DNA from: an uncultured Opitutales bacterium
Lineage (GTDB): Bacteria; Verrucomicrobiota; Verrucomicrobiia; Opitutales; UBA953
Direction of reading: 5' to 3'
Assembly: GCA_934675585.1 (NCBI GenBank)
Contig: CAKUQY010000002.1
Location: 41,133 to 105,132 of the forward strand
Length of the DNA: 64,000 nucleotides
Positions within the stretch are counted from its first letter, which is position 1. Every line of letters begins with the position of its first letter. Below the pieces are notes generated by a model. The model was given only the letters and a program-made list of their open reading frames with translations, had not been told where the DNA came from and ran no database searches. The position numbers and the translations under genes are program-made. Positions 25,828 to 34,177 of the stretch are shown here, in pieces.

Positions 25828-26877
25828 TTAATCAACGGACGGGAATGTAATCAAAACGCCTAATTTAGATTTAATATCCTTAGAAACTTCTTTTTGAAAA
25901 TTATCCCAAGAACGCCCATCGAGAAAAATATCAATAGACGCTTCGCCCGCTTGCATCGCTTTGATGTAAGCTTTCAAACGCGCCGCATTTCGCTTGCCAT
26001 CACAATGACAAAAATAATAAAAAAGCGCGAGCGCCATGCCGTAGCTAAATTGTACGCGCTCGGGGTGCATAAAATCTGCCTGCGATTGCGTCATAAATGT
26101 TTTCAAATCGATGGGAGCTTTATAAACTTTTTGTCCGCCCAAACGCAATTTTACTTGATTAGAAATTGATTTACGGTTATTTCTAAAATTAATACGTCCG
26201 TTAGTATAAGGCGACGATGCGACATAATCGGCATAACCCTCTTGATACCAAATGGGCATTTGCGGCATCCACGCACCGATCGACATATGGTGAGTAATTT
26301 CGTGCACCAAAGTATGCGCGTTTACTTCTCGTCCGCTTTTTGTATATTTTTTTCCTGCTTTTTCGAGTCCAAGCGACGAGAACGGCACGTGAGTTTTCCC
26401 TGTGCTCAAATCTCCGCTCCCGCGAAAATAACCTGCCGAGTTTGCGGGAGCGCCACTTTTTTGATAACTTTCGCGATCGAGATAAAATTGAGCTTGGAAT
26501 TTTCCTTTTTCTTTGACTTGATAATGATTGCAAGGCGCATTTAAAGGCAATGCGAGATTGGCAACGTAAGTTCCCTCAAAAATCCAAGCGATTTTGCGAA
26601 TCGAACTAATCGCGATAGGTGCTGGCGAATGAAATTGGAAATGTTGCGTTTCGTAAATCCATTCATCGGGACCGTCTTTAATTGTTTTTGCGGGCAATTT
26701 TTCGGCAAGTCGCGTTTCGCCCGGCCAAGCCGCTGCAAAATTTTCACCTGGCAAATTTTCGATGACATCTTCAAAGACATCATCCACATCATCATTAACA
26801 CTTTTTTTCGGCGCGGCGGTCGCAAAAGCGGTCCACGCGAAAAAAAGTGTTAACAAAAACGCAAAACGAAAATTCAC
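25828..26877 (-). CDS. Secreted zinc metallopeptidase (peptidase MA-like, HExxH)
   Basis: 349 residues from a GTG at 26877 (a TTG three codons earlier is also possible). Signal peptide ending at about A-T-A-A. An acidic stretch (D-D-V-D-D-V) follows. The zinc site is His-Glu-Ile-Thr-His (192-196) with the third ligand Glu in W-Y-Q-E-G-Y-A-D-Y (213), the gluzincin pattern seen in DUF1570-type proteins of the PVC group. Probably acts in the periplasm or outside. It starts directly at the stop of the fucosidase gene, so the two are likely one transcript. Confidence 0.8.
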   Translation of the reverse strand: MNFRFAFLLTLFFAWTAFATAAPKKSVNDDVDDVFEDVIENLPGENFAAAWPGETRLAEKLPAKTIKDGPDEWIYETQHFQFHSPAPIAISSIRKIAWIFEGTYVANLALPLNAPCNHYQVKEKGKFQAQFYLDRESYQKSGAPANSAGYFRGSGDLSTGKTHVPFSSLGLEKAGKKYTKSGREVNAHTLVHEITHHMSIGAWMPQMPIWYQEGYADYVASSPYTNGRINFRNNRKSISNQVKLRLGGQKVYKAPIDLKTFMTQSQADFMHPERVQFSYGMALALFYYFCHCDGKRNAARLKAYIKAMQAGEASIDIFLDGRSWDNFQKEVSKDIKSKLGVLITFPSVD

Positions 26878-26886
26878 AAACAACAA

Positions 26887-28899
26887 TTATTCTATAACCG
26901 CGATTTCTGCAACGGTAACGCCTTTACCGCCAATCGCGCGCGTTCCCGTAAAACGGAAATAGCGGGCTTTTGTTTGCGGGAACGAGACTGTTTGCTCGAT
27001 AGGATTTGCGCGCAAGTTGCCAAATTCGCCACTTGCCACTTGTTTCCAAGTTTTGCCATCGGTTGACAATTCAAATTTGTAGCGATCGGTCAACGCGACT
27101 TGTTGACCATCTTGGCGTGGCAAATAGCAAAACGCTTTCAAATTGCGCATTTCGCCCATGTCAACGACAAAGCTTTGAGGAGCCGTTCCCGCCGTCCACA
27201 TCGATTGTGCGTTCCCGTCAATTGCCGCTTTTGCGTTGTCGGGATTTGCTCGCCATTTTGCTTTTGAGATGCCCGCAGTCATTTGCGTTCCCGCCGCGGC
27301 TTTTTTCAGCTCAAGTCCCGCGGGCAATGCCAACAATGAGAGTTCAGAAATACAAGGGCAAGCGTCGGCTCCAGTGATGCGCAAACGCACGCGATTAGTC
27401 GTCACTTTTTCTGGCAAAACGAGCATTGTTTGGTTGCCAATGGTCGATCCCGCGACAGCTTGTTGCCAAGCGCCATTTTTGTAAACATCGAGTGCCCAAG
27501 AGGTAACGCGTTGTCCCAAACGGATTTCTTCACGCACGCGCACGACATCAAATTTGACATTGCCTTTCAAGGTCAATTCCACTTCGCCTGTCGTTTTTTT
27601 GTCGTCGGTTGACCAGAAAGTGTCGAGATTTCCGTCAACGAGATTATCTGCGCCGAACAATTTTTCATTATTTTTGCGAATATTTGAAACTTTTGTAGGT
27701 TTTGCGCCCAAGGCGAAATCTTTTTTGTAAAGTTCATCGCGCAATTTTTTGAATCCCAACAATGAATCGATGTCTTTTGGGTGAAGTTGTCCCGATTTGT
27801 CGGGAGCCAAATTCAAAATCAAATTCGCGCCGCGACCCACGCAATCAAACCAAACTTGCATCAATTCTGCAGGTGATTTTGGATTACCACATTTGAACCA
27901 ACCATGGCGGGCAATTGGCGTATCACCTTCTGCGGGAACCCAACGATCACCACTGTGAACACCGTGCGCGGAAACCACAAAACGGCAGTTTTCCTTGCAA
28001 CTTTCAGGATGCTTCGCGGGCGATTTTTCTGGATTTTGTGTTCCCACTGTGCACCAGTGCGGATAGCCAACGTGACCACCTTCTGAGCCGCCCCAACGCG
28101 CGTCGCCGTAATGAGACGCGCCCCAAACGATGCAATTCGGCTGCATTTTGCGGATATTTTTTACGATTTGTTCAAAATTGTAATATTTATCTGCGCCGCC
28201 AGGAGTATTGCGATGTTCTTTTGCGCCGCCGTAATAGCCGTCGCCGCCGTTCGCGCCGTCAAACCAAATTTCAAAAATGTCGCCGTAATTTGTCAACAAT
28301 TCTTCAATTTGTGCGTAGTAAGCTTTGATGTAGCCATCGCGACCATATTCTGGGTGATTGCGATCCCACGGACTGAGATAGGTTCCAAATTTAATGCCTT
28401 GTCGTTTACAAGCTTCTGAAAATTCTTTCACCACATCACCCTTACCTTTTTTCCAAGGCGATTTTTTAATGCTATGCTCGGTGGTTTTTGTTGGCCACGA
28501 ACACCAACCATCGTGGTGTTTTGCGGTGTAAATCATCCCCTTCATGCCGCCTTCTTTAAATGTTTTAACGATCTCGTTGGCATCAAATTTTGTTGGGTTA
28601 AAAAGTGATTCGCTTTCATCGCCGTAGCCCCATTCACGTCCTGTATAAGTATTGAGACCAAAGTGCGTAAATGCGTAATATTCCATGCGTTGCCATTGCA
28701 CTTGTGGCTCTGTCGGTGTTGCGCCGTAAGGTTTTGGCGCCATCGGGCTAAACGCTGGCAGATTTTTAGCACCGACGATCATACCTTTGACTTCGGGCAC
28801 TTTGCTGGCGGGAACACCCGAAACGTCCTTCGCGGCGAATCCGCTATTCATCGCCAAAGATAACAATGTTGAAACGAGAAGGGGTTTTACAATTTTCAT
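26887..28899 (-). CDS. Secreted alpha-L-fucosidase (GH29) with C-terminal F5/8-type domains
   Basis: About 670 residues from the ATG at 28899, which is followed directly by a signal peptide (cleavage near G-F-A-A); the ATG at 28935 would put 12 residues before it. GH29 core at about 55-400: His-His-Asp-Gly-Trp-Cys-Ser-Trp (128-135) and the catalytic nucleophile Asp214 in Ile-Trp-Phe-Asp-Gly. The second half carries two discoidin/CBM32-like beta-sandwich regions (about 420-540 and 560-670) that usually bind sugars. Removes alpha-L-fucose from host or dietary glycans, which fits a gut or mucin habitat. Confidence 0.9.
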   Translation of the reverse strand: MKIVKPLLVSTLLSLAMNSGFAAKDVSGVPASKVPEVKGMIVGAKNLPAFSPMAPKPYGATPTEPQVQWQRMEYYAFTHFGLNTYTGREWGYGDESESLFNPTKFDANEIVKTFKEGGMKGMIYTAKHHDGWCSWPTKTTEHSIKKSPWKKGKGDVVKEFSEACKRQGIKFGTYLSPWDRNHPEYGRDGYIKAYYAQIEELLTNYGDIFEIWFDGANGGDGYYGGAKEHRNTPGGADKYYNFEQIVKNIRKMQPNCIVWGASHYGDARWGGSEGGHVGYPHWCTVGTQNPEKSPAKHPESCKENCRFVVSAHGVHSGDRWVPAEGDTPIARHGWFKCGNPKSPAELMQVWFDCVGRGANLILNLAPDKSGQLHPKDIDSLLGFKKLRDELYKKDFALGAKPTKVSNIRKNNEKLFGADNLVDGNLDTFWSTDDKKTTGEVELTLKGNVKFDVVRVREEIRLGQRVTSWALDVYKNGAWQQAVAGSTIGNQTMLVLPEKVTTNRVRLRITGADACPCISELSLLALPAGLELKKAAAGTQMTAGISKAKWRANPDNAKAAIDGNAQSMWTAGTAPQSFVVDMGEMRNLKAFCYLPRQDGQQVALTDRYKFELSTDGKTWKQVASGEFGNLRANPIEQTVSFPQTKARYFRFTGTRAIGGKGVTVAEIAVIE

Positions 28900-28941
28900 G
28901 CCTACCATTCTAAACGCAAAAACCCGTTTCCGCAATAGTTT

Positions 28942-29034
28942 TTAGCTAAACAAAATAAAAATAAAAACGGCAATCGCGAACGTTCCCGCAACGGCCGTGA
29001 GCGTAGCGCGTTCTGTTTGCGAAAGTTTAAACAT
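28942..29034 (-). CDS. Possible 30-residue membrane peptide overlapping the polyprenyl synthase stop
   Basis: ATG at 29034 lies inside the end of the polyprenyl synthase gene (8-base overlap) and the frame runs 30 codons to TAA. Charged N-terminus (Lys-Leu-Ser-Gln-Thr-Glu-Arg) then one hydrophobic helix of about 18 residues, including a motif-encoded Ala-Gly-Thr. The overlap is typical of coupled genes, but length alone cannot prove it is expressed. Confidence 0.35.
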   Translation of the reverse strand: MFKLSQTERATLTAVAGTFAIAVFIFILFS

Positions 29035-30058
29035 GTTTTTCAAAAAACTTATCCACTTGAGTTTTGACAAATTGTGCCAATAAAATCAAATGGCGCGTTC
29101 CCAAATCATTTTGTTTGCCCAAATCAACCGCTGCAATCGCATCTGCAATCGATTCGTTGAAATATTTGCGGGAACGCTCAAAAACATTTTCCGCGCGCAT
29201 CGCGGCAACCACTTCGTCGATCGACATTGCTTTTGCCGTAATGCGTGCAAAAATTTCCGCGCGCTCAGGCGCTAATTTATTTTCGAGCCAAAAAATAAGC
29301 GGGAGCGTGTATTTGCCGCTTGCGAGATCGGTTCCCAGCGTTTTGCCGATTTCTTTTTCGGTTCCTAAAAAATCCACCAAATCATCAAAAATTTGATACG
29401 CGCGCCCGAGCAAAGTACCATATTTTGCGCAAGCTTGGGCACGTTCCAAACCCGTTCCCGCGAGCGATGCACCGAGAAATGCCGAAACTTCAAAAAGTTC
29501 GCCCGTTTTCATTTGGATAATTTTAAAATAGTCTTCGAGTTTTAAATCGGCGTTCCCGCGCTCTGTTGTTTGCCACACTTCGCCATCGCAAATTTCGCGC
29601 ACGGCCTTTGCGGTAGCGCGGCAAAGCTCGACGCTATTGTATTGCGTCATCAAAATTGTTGCATGAGCCAGAATAACGTCGCCCAAAAGCACCGATGTGT
29701 GCGAGCCATATTTTGCAAAAAGCGTAGGCGAACCGTGGCGCAATTGCGCGTTGTCGAGAATATCATCGTGCACCAAGGTCGAAAGATGAATCAATTCGAC
29801 AATCGCCGCCGCGCGCACCAAATCGGGGTTCACCTGCTCTAAATCGTTCCCGCAAAAAAATACGAGCGCCGGACGCAAGCGTTTGCCACGATGCGTAAAT
29901 GTGTAGCGCACCAACGATTGAGTCGCTTTAGAAAATTGCGCAATTTGCGCCTCTAAAAATTCATCAAGCGCCGCCAAATATTTTTCGATAGGCGCGAAAA
30001 CGCCGCTCGCATTCAGCGATGTATTCAACGAAGGTTCTGATTTTTTTTCTTGTTGCAC
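29027..30058 (-). CDS. Polyprenyl diphosphate synthase (IspB-like)
   Basis: 343 residues. Both aspartate-rich motifs are present: D-D-I-L-D in L-V-H-D-D-I-L-D-N-A-Q-L-R-H-G (first) and D-D-L-V-D-F (second), plus the G-K-R-L-R-P substrate site near the N-terminus. Chain-elongating trans-prenyltransferase making long polyprenyl diphosphates for quinone side chains. Chain length cannot be read reliably from sequence alone. Confidence 0.92.
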   Translation of the reverse strand: MQQEKKSEPSLNTSLNASGVFAPIEKYLAALDEFLEAQIAQFSKATQSLVRYTFTHRGKRLRPALVFFCGNDLEQVNPDLVRAAAIVELIHLSTLVHDDILDNAQLRHGSPTLFAKYGSHTSVLLGDVILAHATILMTQYNSVELCRATAKAVREICDGEVWQTTERGNADLKLEDYFKIIQMKTGELFEVSAFLGASLAGTGLERAQACAKYGTLLGRAYQIFDDLVDFLGTEKEIGKTLGTDLASGKYTLPLIFWLENKLAPERAEIFARITAKAMSIDEVVAAMRAENVFERSRKYFNESIADAIAAVDLGKQNDLGTRHLILLAQFVKTQVDKFFEKHV

Positions 30059-30076
30059 GATGTTATTATTTTAAAA

Positions 30077-30418
30077 CTATTTTTTCTTGGGCAAAAGCAT
30101 TTTTAATGGCATCAAACGCATGCTGTCCGGAATCGAAAATTTATTGCCCGTTTTTTCGCCAATCAATTCAAAAATGCCTTGCAACCATGGACGCGACGCG
30201 CTCGCGCTTTCAAAATAAATATTCATGTTCCCGCCTTCAACGCGATAAGCAATATTATTGATGCTCAATTCGACGGGAACGCCCTCTTCGCCTTTGAGTT
30301 CGAGCGTCAAAATCAAATTGCCACCCGAAAAACTAAATTTTGTAAGATTGCCCACTTTTTCGCCAATCATATTATTGACCGCAGGCATAATTTGTTTACC
30401 AATATCAAAACCAAACAT
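30077..30418 (-). CDS. Conserved-looking hypothetical protein
   Basis: 113 residues, no family recognised. No signal peptide or membrane helix. A beta-rich central part (about 28-75) and a basic C-terminus (P-K-K-K). Lies between the OstA-like and polyprenyl synthase genes on the same strand with gaps of 36 and 18 bases, so it is likely part of the same operon. Confidence 0.7.
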   Translation of the reverse strand: MFGFDIGKQIMPAVNNMIGEKVGNLTKFSFSGGNLILTLELKGEEGVPVELSINNIAYRVEGGNMNIYFESASASRPWLQGIFELIGEKTGNKFSIPDSMRLMPLKMLLPKKK

Positions 30419-30454
30419 CGTATTTTTGTGTTAATTGTTAATGTGAATGTAAAA

Positions 30455-32824
30455 TTATTTTTTTTGCGCGGGAACGGAAAAATTAAAATTGCTCTCGCCT
30501 GAAATGGTGATTTTTGGACGTGAAACTTGCATTGTTTTTTTGCCGTGTCCCACTTTTTCTTCGGCGACGGCATAAGTTGTCAATTCGCGCGTTTTTGTAT
30601 CAAAAACAAAACGATCCTCGCCTGGCGTTACCGCGATTCCTTGCTCGTCAATCATTTTTGCTTTTCCCGAAAGCACCGCCAAATTTTGTTGCGGGAACAA
30701 TTCCAGCAAATTGCCCAACGCTAACGAAGTGCCGTGCTCTAAATTCACGTTCCCGCGTCCCACAACGCGTTCGAGCACCATTTGATTTTTGGGCGCTTGC
30801 GGCAAGCAAAGCCCTTCAAGCGTGTTGCATTTTCCGCACGCATCTTCTGTCATCAAACGCACATTGTTGCGCAGCCAAAAACGCACGCGCGATTCACCGA
30901 GCAACACTTCCAAATGGTCGCCTTCGATGTAATTTTTAAAATCTTGATTTTCATCTGCCATAAAAAATCGCGGACGTGTCGTTTGCGGTTTTGCGGGATC
31001 GGGCTCGACCAAAACACGCACAGGTCGCGCGCCGTCAGCGCCTTCGTCGCTTTCAATCCATTCGGCAACTTTCACATTATTTTCGACAATCGCCGAATTG
31101 CCAGTCATACGACCGCTTGCGTTTTCGAGCATCATATTGCCCAAAATATCAATGCGTTGAATTTGTGGCGCGCGATTGGCGGGAACGCGATTTTGGACAG
31201 TCGCTTTTTTATCAAGCGCAAAAACCACGACGCGATCAGCGTTTGCGCTCAATTCTGGGTCAACAATTTTAATCGTTCCCGTAATGTCAAAAACTACCAA
31301 ATCACCATTGCGCGTTACTTCCAACTTGTTGCCTGTCGCGAGCATTTTTGGAGCGTTTTTGGAGGCTTGTTTATCGCGCAAATCTTTCATCGCGGGCAAT
31401 GTTGCCGTCACGCGTTTTATCGTTCCCGCGGGATCGCTTTCAACCAAAATGCGTTCGTCTTCGTAAAAAATTTCAGCCGAATTGCCACGCAAAGTTGCGT
31501 TTTCTTTGTGCGATTGAATTGTTGGTGTTCCCGTCAGCAATACGCGTTTTTGTTGCGGGAACAATTCTGCTTGCTCGCAACTTAATGTTTGCGCCACGTT
31601 AAACATTTTGACGTTCCCGCGAACGACGAGCGATTTTACCGCCGACAAATCATTATTTTTAACTTCGCTCGTTTCTGCGATTTCGCCTTCGATTTGATTA
31701 TCGCGCGTTGTTTTTGCGCAAAGCCAATCGGCGCTCATATTCCAATCGCCATCGCGCAATTTCACGTTCCCGTCAAGCGTCAAAATATTTTCATCCGTTT
31801 TTAAATCGATGATCAATTTTGTTCCCGTCAAAATCGCGCGTTGCAACGGGTTTACGGGAACGCCTTTTTGTTGCTTCATCGCCAAGCTTGGCATTTCAAT
31901 CTCTACGCCCGCCGTTCCCGCCGCGCCGTCCAATTCAAAATGTTTTGTTTTAATATTGCCGTTCCCGCGATCGCCGCGCACGACGACTTTGCTTTGCGTG
32001 TCTTCAAATTGAGCGTTCCCGCGCACAAAAACTAAATCTTTGCTCGGCACAAATTCGACTTCATCGCCCGCCGCGATTTGATCGCGATTGCGCAAAATCG
32101 CGTTGCCTTTGCCGCAAATGCTCGAAATCGCCGAAAGCCCTTTGAGCCCTTTGCCTTGCGTTCCCAAATCTGCGCTATCTGCTTTGCCGATTGGCAGCGC
32201 GATTTCTAACGCGTCGGCATTCATAAAAACATCGCCGTAAAGCACGGTAACCGCTCCCGCAAAACGCATCAGCGTTCCCACGTCGTCGTTGATAATCGTC
32301 AAAGTTTTTGCGGTAACGACAATTTTTTCGGGCTCGGTTTTTGCCGTTTTTTCGGGAACTCTTTCGTCGGTTTCGTCTTGTCGCAAAATAGTTACAATGA
32401 CATCGTTTTTGACTTCGACGCGATTAGCGTTTTCGCCGTTTTGCCATTGCCAGCCCTTGCCTTGCACGCTAAAAATTTCGCTATTTACAAAAATTTTTGC
32501 GTCGCTTGTCGCAGATTTTTCTTTGGGGAAAAATTGCGCAGTCTCACTGTGCATTTCGATATTTTTTTGTGCTTCAGAAAAAAATGCCAAACGCAAATCG
32601 CGCACATTCCAAACGCCGTTTTTTGTTGGGTTTTTGACGTTTTTAGATTCTGGCGTCAATTCTGCCGACTTTGCCGAAATCGTCCATTGCAACAAATCGT
32701 TATTTGCATAGCCCGAAAGTTGCAATCCCGCCAAATCTTGCACCGAAACATCCGTCGCGGCAGTCACACTCAACGGCGTTCCCGCAGCAATTAACAAAAA
32801 ACCGATTGTCCAAAAATGTTTCAT
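30455..32824 (-). CDS. Large periplasmic OstA/LptA-like (LptC-LptA) protein
   Basis: 789 residues from the ATG at 32824, which has a Shine-Dalgarno-like GAGGAAAA upstream. Signal peptide (I-A-A-G-T-P-L-S-V-T-A) contains a motif-encoded Ala-Gly-Thr. The N-terminal ~130 residues resemble LptC-type domains (A-F-F-S-E-A-Q-K). The remainder shows repeated beta-jellyroll strands of the OstA/LptA kind, with recurring 'A-x-x-L-x-I' and 'L-x-G-N/T-x-x-I' patterns. Such proteins bridge LPS from inner to outer membrane; here the length suggests several fused jellyroll units. Exact domain borders are uncertain. Confidence 0.7.
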   Translation of the reverse strand: MKHFWTIGFLLIAAGTPLSVTAATDVSVQDLAGLQLSGYANNDLLQWTISAKSAELTPESKNVKNPTKNGVWNVRDLRLAFFSEAQKNIEMHSETAQFFPKEKSATSDAKIFVNSEIFSVQGKGWQWQNGENANRVEVKNDVIVTILRQDETDERVPEKTAKTEPEKIVVTAKTLTIINDDVGTLMRFAGAVTVLYGDVFMNADALEIALPIGKADSADLGTQGKGLKGLSAISSICGKGNAILRNRDQIAAGDEVEFVPSKDLVFVRGNAQFEDTQSKVVVRGDRGNGNIKTKHFELDGAAGTAGVEIEMPSLAMKQQKGVPVNPLQRAILTGTKLIIDLKTDENILTLDGNVKLRDGDWNMSADWLCAKTTRDNQIEGEIAETSEVKNNDLSAVKSLVVRGNVKMFNVAQTLSCEQAELFPQQKRVLLTGTPTIQSHKENATLRGNSAEIFYEDERILVESDPAGTIKRVTATLPAMKDLRDKQASKNAPKMLATGNKLEVTRNGDLVVFDITGTIKIVDPELSANADRVVVFALDKKATVQNRVPANRAPQIQRIDILGNMMLENASGRMTGNSAIVENNVKVAEWIESDEGADGARPVRVLVEPDPAKPQTTRPRFFMADENQDFKNYIEGDHLEVLLGESRVRFWLRNNVRLMTEDACGKCNTLEGLCLPQAPKNQMVLERVVGRGNVNLEHGTSLALGNLLELFPQQNLAVLSGKAKMIDEQGIAVTPGEDRFVFDTKTRELTTYAVAEEKVGHGKKTMQVSRPKITISGESNFNFSVPAQKK

Positions 32825-32840
32825 AAAATTTTCCTCAATT

Positions 32841-33482
32841 TTAAAACCACGAAACCACGTGACCTTGCGCAAGTTTAATCAAAAACACCGCTAAATTTTT
32901 CGCCAAGTGAGCCGCGATCGGCACCAAAATCGAATGCGTCGGGTTAAATTTAAAAAAGCGAACAAAATAAAACCAAAGCGAACCCACAAAAATAAACGAC
33001 GTCGTAAAAACCGCTTTCACCGTCCAATGAAATTGCGTTCCCGCAAACGCGCGCTCAACAAGCGACAATTCGTCCGCGTTTGGCGGATTTTCATAGCTCC
33101 AAAAATACGGATGCAACAGCGCAAAAATTAACGAAAATCCAAAAATCGAGAGCCATTTCATCGCGTTCCCGCGACTTTCTACCACCAAATAACCACGAAA
33201 AACAAATTCTTCAACAATCGCTCCCGAAACAAACGCCAACAACATCAACGCGCTCACGTCGCTTTGCTCGTCGGCGATGCCTAATTGGATTTCGCCTGCC
33301 GTTTCAAGTGCCAACAAAAAAAGCGTTCCCGCAATCGCGATCGAATAAGCCAGCCACGATTTGCAAGGCGTTGCTCCTGGCTGACCATCGGGCGTTCTCG
33401 CCTTAATGTCGCGCCACCAAATGCTCGCCAACCACAAAGTCAGCACAAAATAAAAAATATTGCCAAATGGATCACTCATCAT
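32841..33482 (-). CDS. CPBP-family intramembrane metalloprotease
   Basis: 213 residues from the ATG at 33482. Several hydrophobic segments with the family residues Glu-Glu-Phe-Val-Phe-Arg-Gly-Tyr, Phe-Ala-Leu-Leu-His and Ala-Ala-His-Leu-Ala-Lys-Asn in order, matching EExxxR, FxxxH and HxxxN/B motifs. Type II CAAX protease / bacteriocin-processing-like enzyme; substrate unknown. Ends 16 bases before the start of the OstA-like gene. Confidence 0.87.
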   Translation of the reverse strand: MMSDPFGNIFYFVLTLWLASIWWRDIKARTPDGQPGATPCKSWLAYSIAIAGTLFLLALETAGEIQLGIADEQSDVSALMLLAFVSGAIVEEFVFRGYLVVESRGNAMKWLSIFGFSLIFALLHPYFWSYENPPNADELSLVERAFAGTQFHWTVKAVFTTSFIFVGSLWFYFVRFFKFNPTHSILVPIAAHLAKNLAVFLIKLAQGHVVSWF

Positions 33483-33494
33483 CGCCAAAAAATT

Positions 33495-33971
33495 TTAAGG
33501 TTTAGCCAAACGCTTTTCGCCCGCAAGTTGAATCTTTGTAAAACCCGCCGCCTTCGCCGCATCAACAATCTCAAACAAACCTTGCATCGTTACCGCGCGA
33601 TCAATTTTTACAAGCAATGTGCCACGATCCACGGGAACGCCTGTCGTTGCTGGCGGGAGCGCGTCTTTTACCGTGCGAAAAATTTGCCCCTCAAACAAAA
33701 ACTGATGATCATTGCGCATCGTAAAAACACCATTCACGGGAACGCCCGGCAACGCCGCCTCACTCGTCGGCAAAACATAACTGTCCGCACCGCTCCCGTC
33801 TTCTGACAATTCAAGCGTCAAACCTGGCGCAAAAATATAAGTCGAATTCATCGTGTAAAGCATCGCCGCCACCAAAATCACGCTCAACAACGAAAGTGTA
33901 TCAACCAAATGTGCACTCGGCTTTTTTAAGCGAGCACGCAAATTTAATGGACTCAACAACGACGGCTTCAT
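33495..33971 (-). CDS. ExbD/TolR-like biopolymer transport protein
   Basis: 158 residues from the ATG at 33971. Short cytoplasmic N-terminus, one hydrophobic helix at about 25-45, and a periplasmic domain ending V-K-I-D-R-A-V-T-M-Q-G-L-F-E-I-V-D-A-A-K, the C-terminal ExbD pattern. The usual conserved Asp at the start of the helix is present as L-V-D-T-L. No ExbB/TolQ or TonB partner is next to it. Confidence 0.75.
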   Translation of the reverse strand: MKPSLLSPLNLRARLKKPSAHLVDTLSLLSVILVAAMLYTMNSTYIFAPGLTLELSEDGSGADSYVLPTSEAALPGVPVNGVFTMRNDHQFLFEGQIFRTVKDALPPATTGVPVDRGTLLVKIDRAVTMQGLFEIVDAAKAAGFTKIQLAGEKRLAKP

Positions 33972-34177
33972 TACTATAATCATAAATCATTAAACACGTT
34001 CCCGCGAATAAAAAATCCGCCCAAGCGCGCGGGAATAACTGATAACTAAAAGCGCGACTCTCGCCACAAACACCAATCCCCACGGGAACACTGTTTTAGT
34101 GTTTTGCGCGGGAACGCGGTTTTTCTTCGTTTCCTTTGATTCCTTCGCGGTTAAATTTTTCGTTCCCGCCGCTAGCG

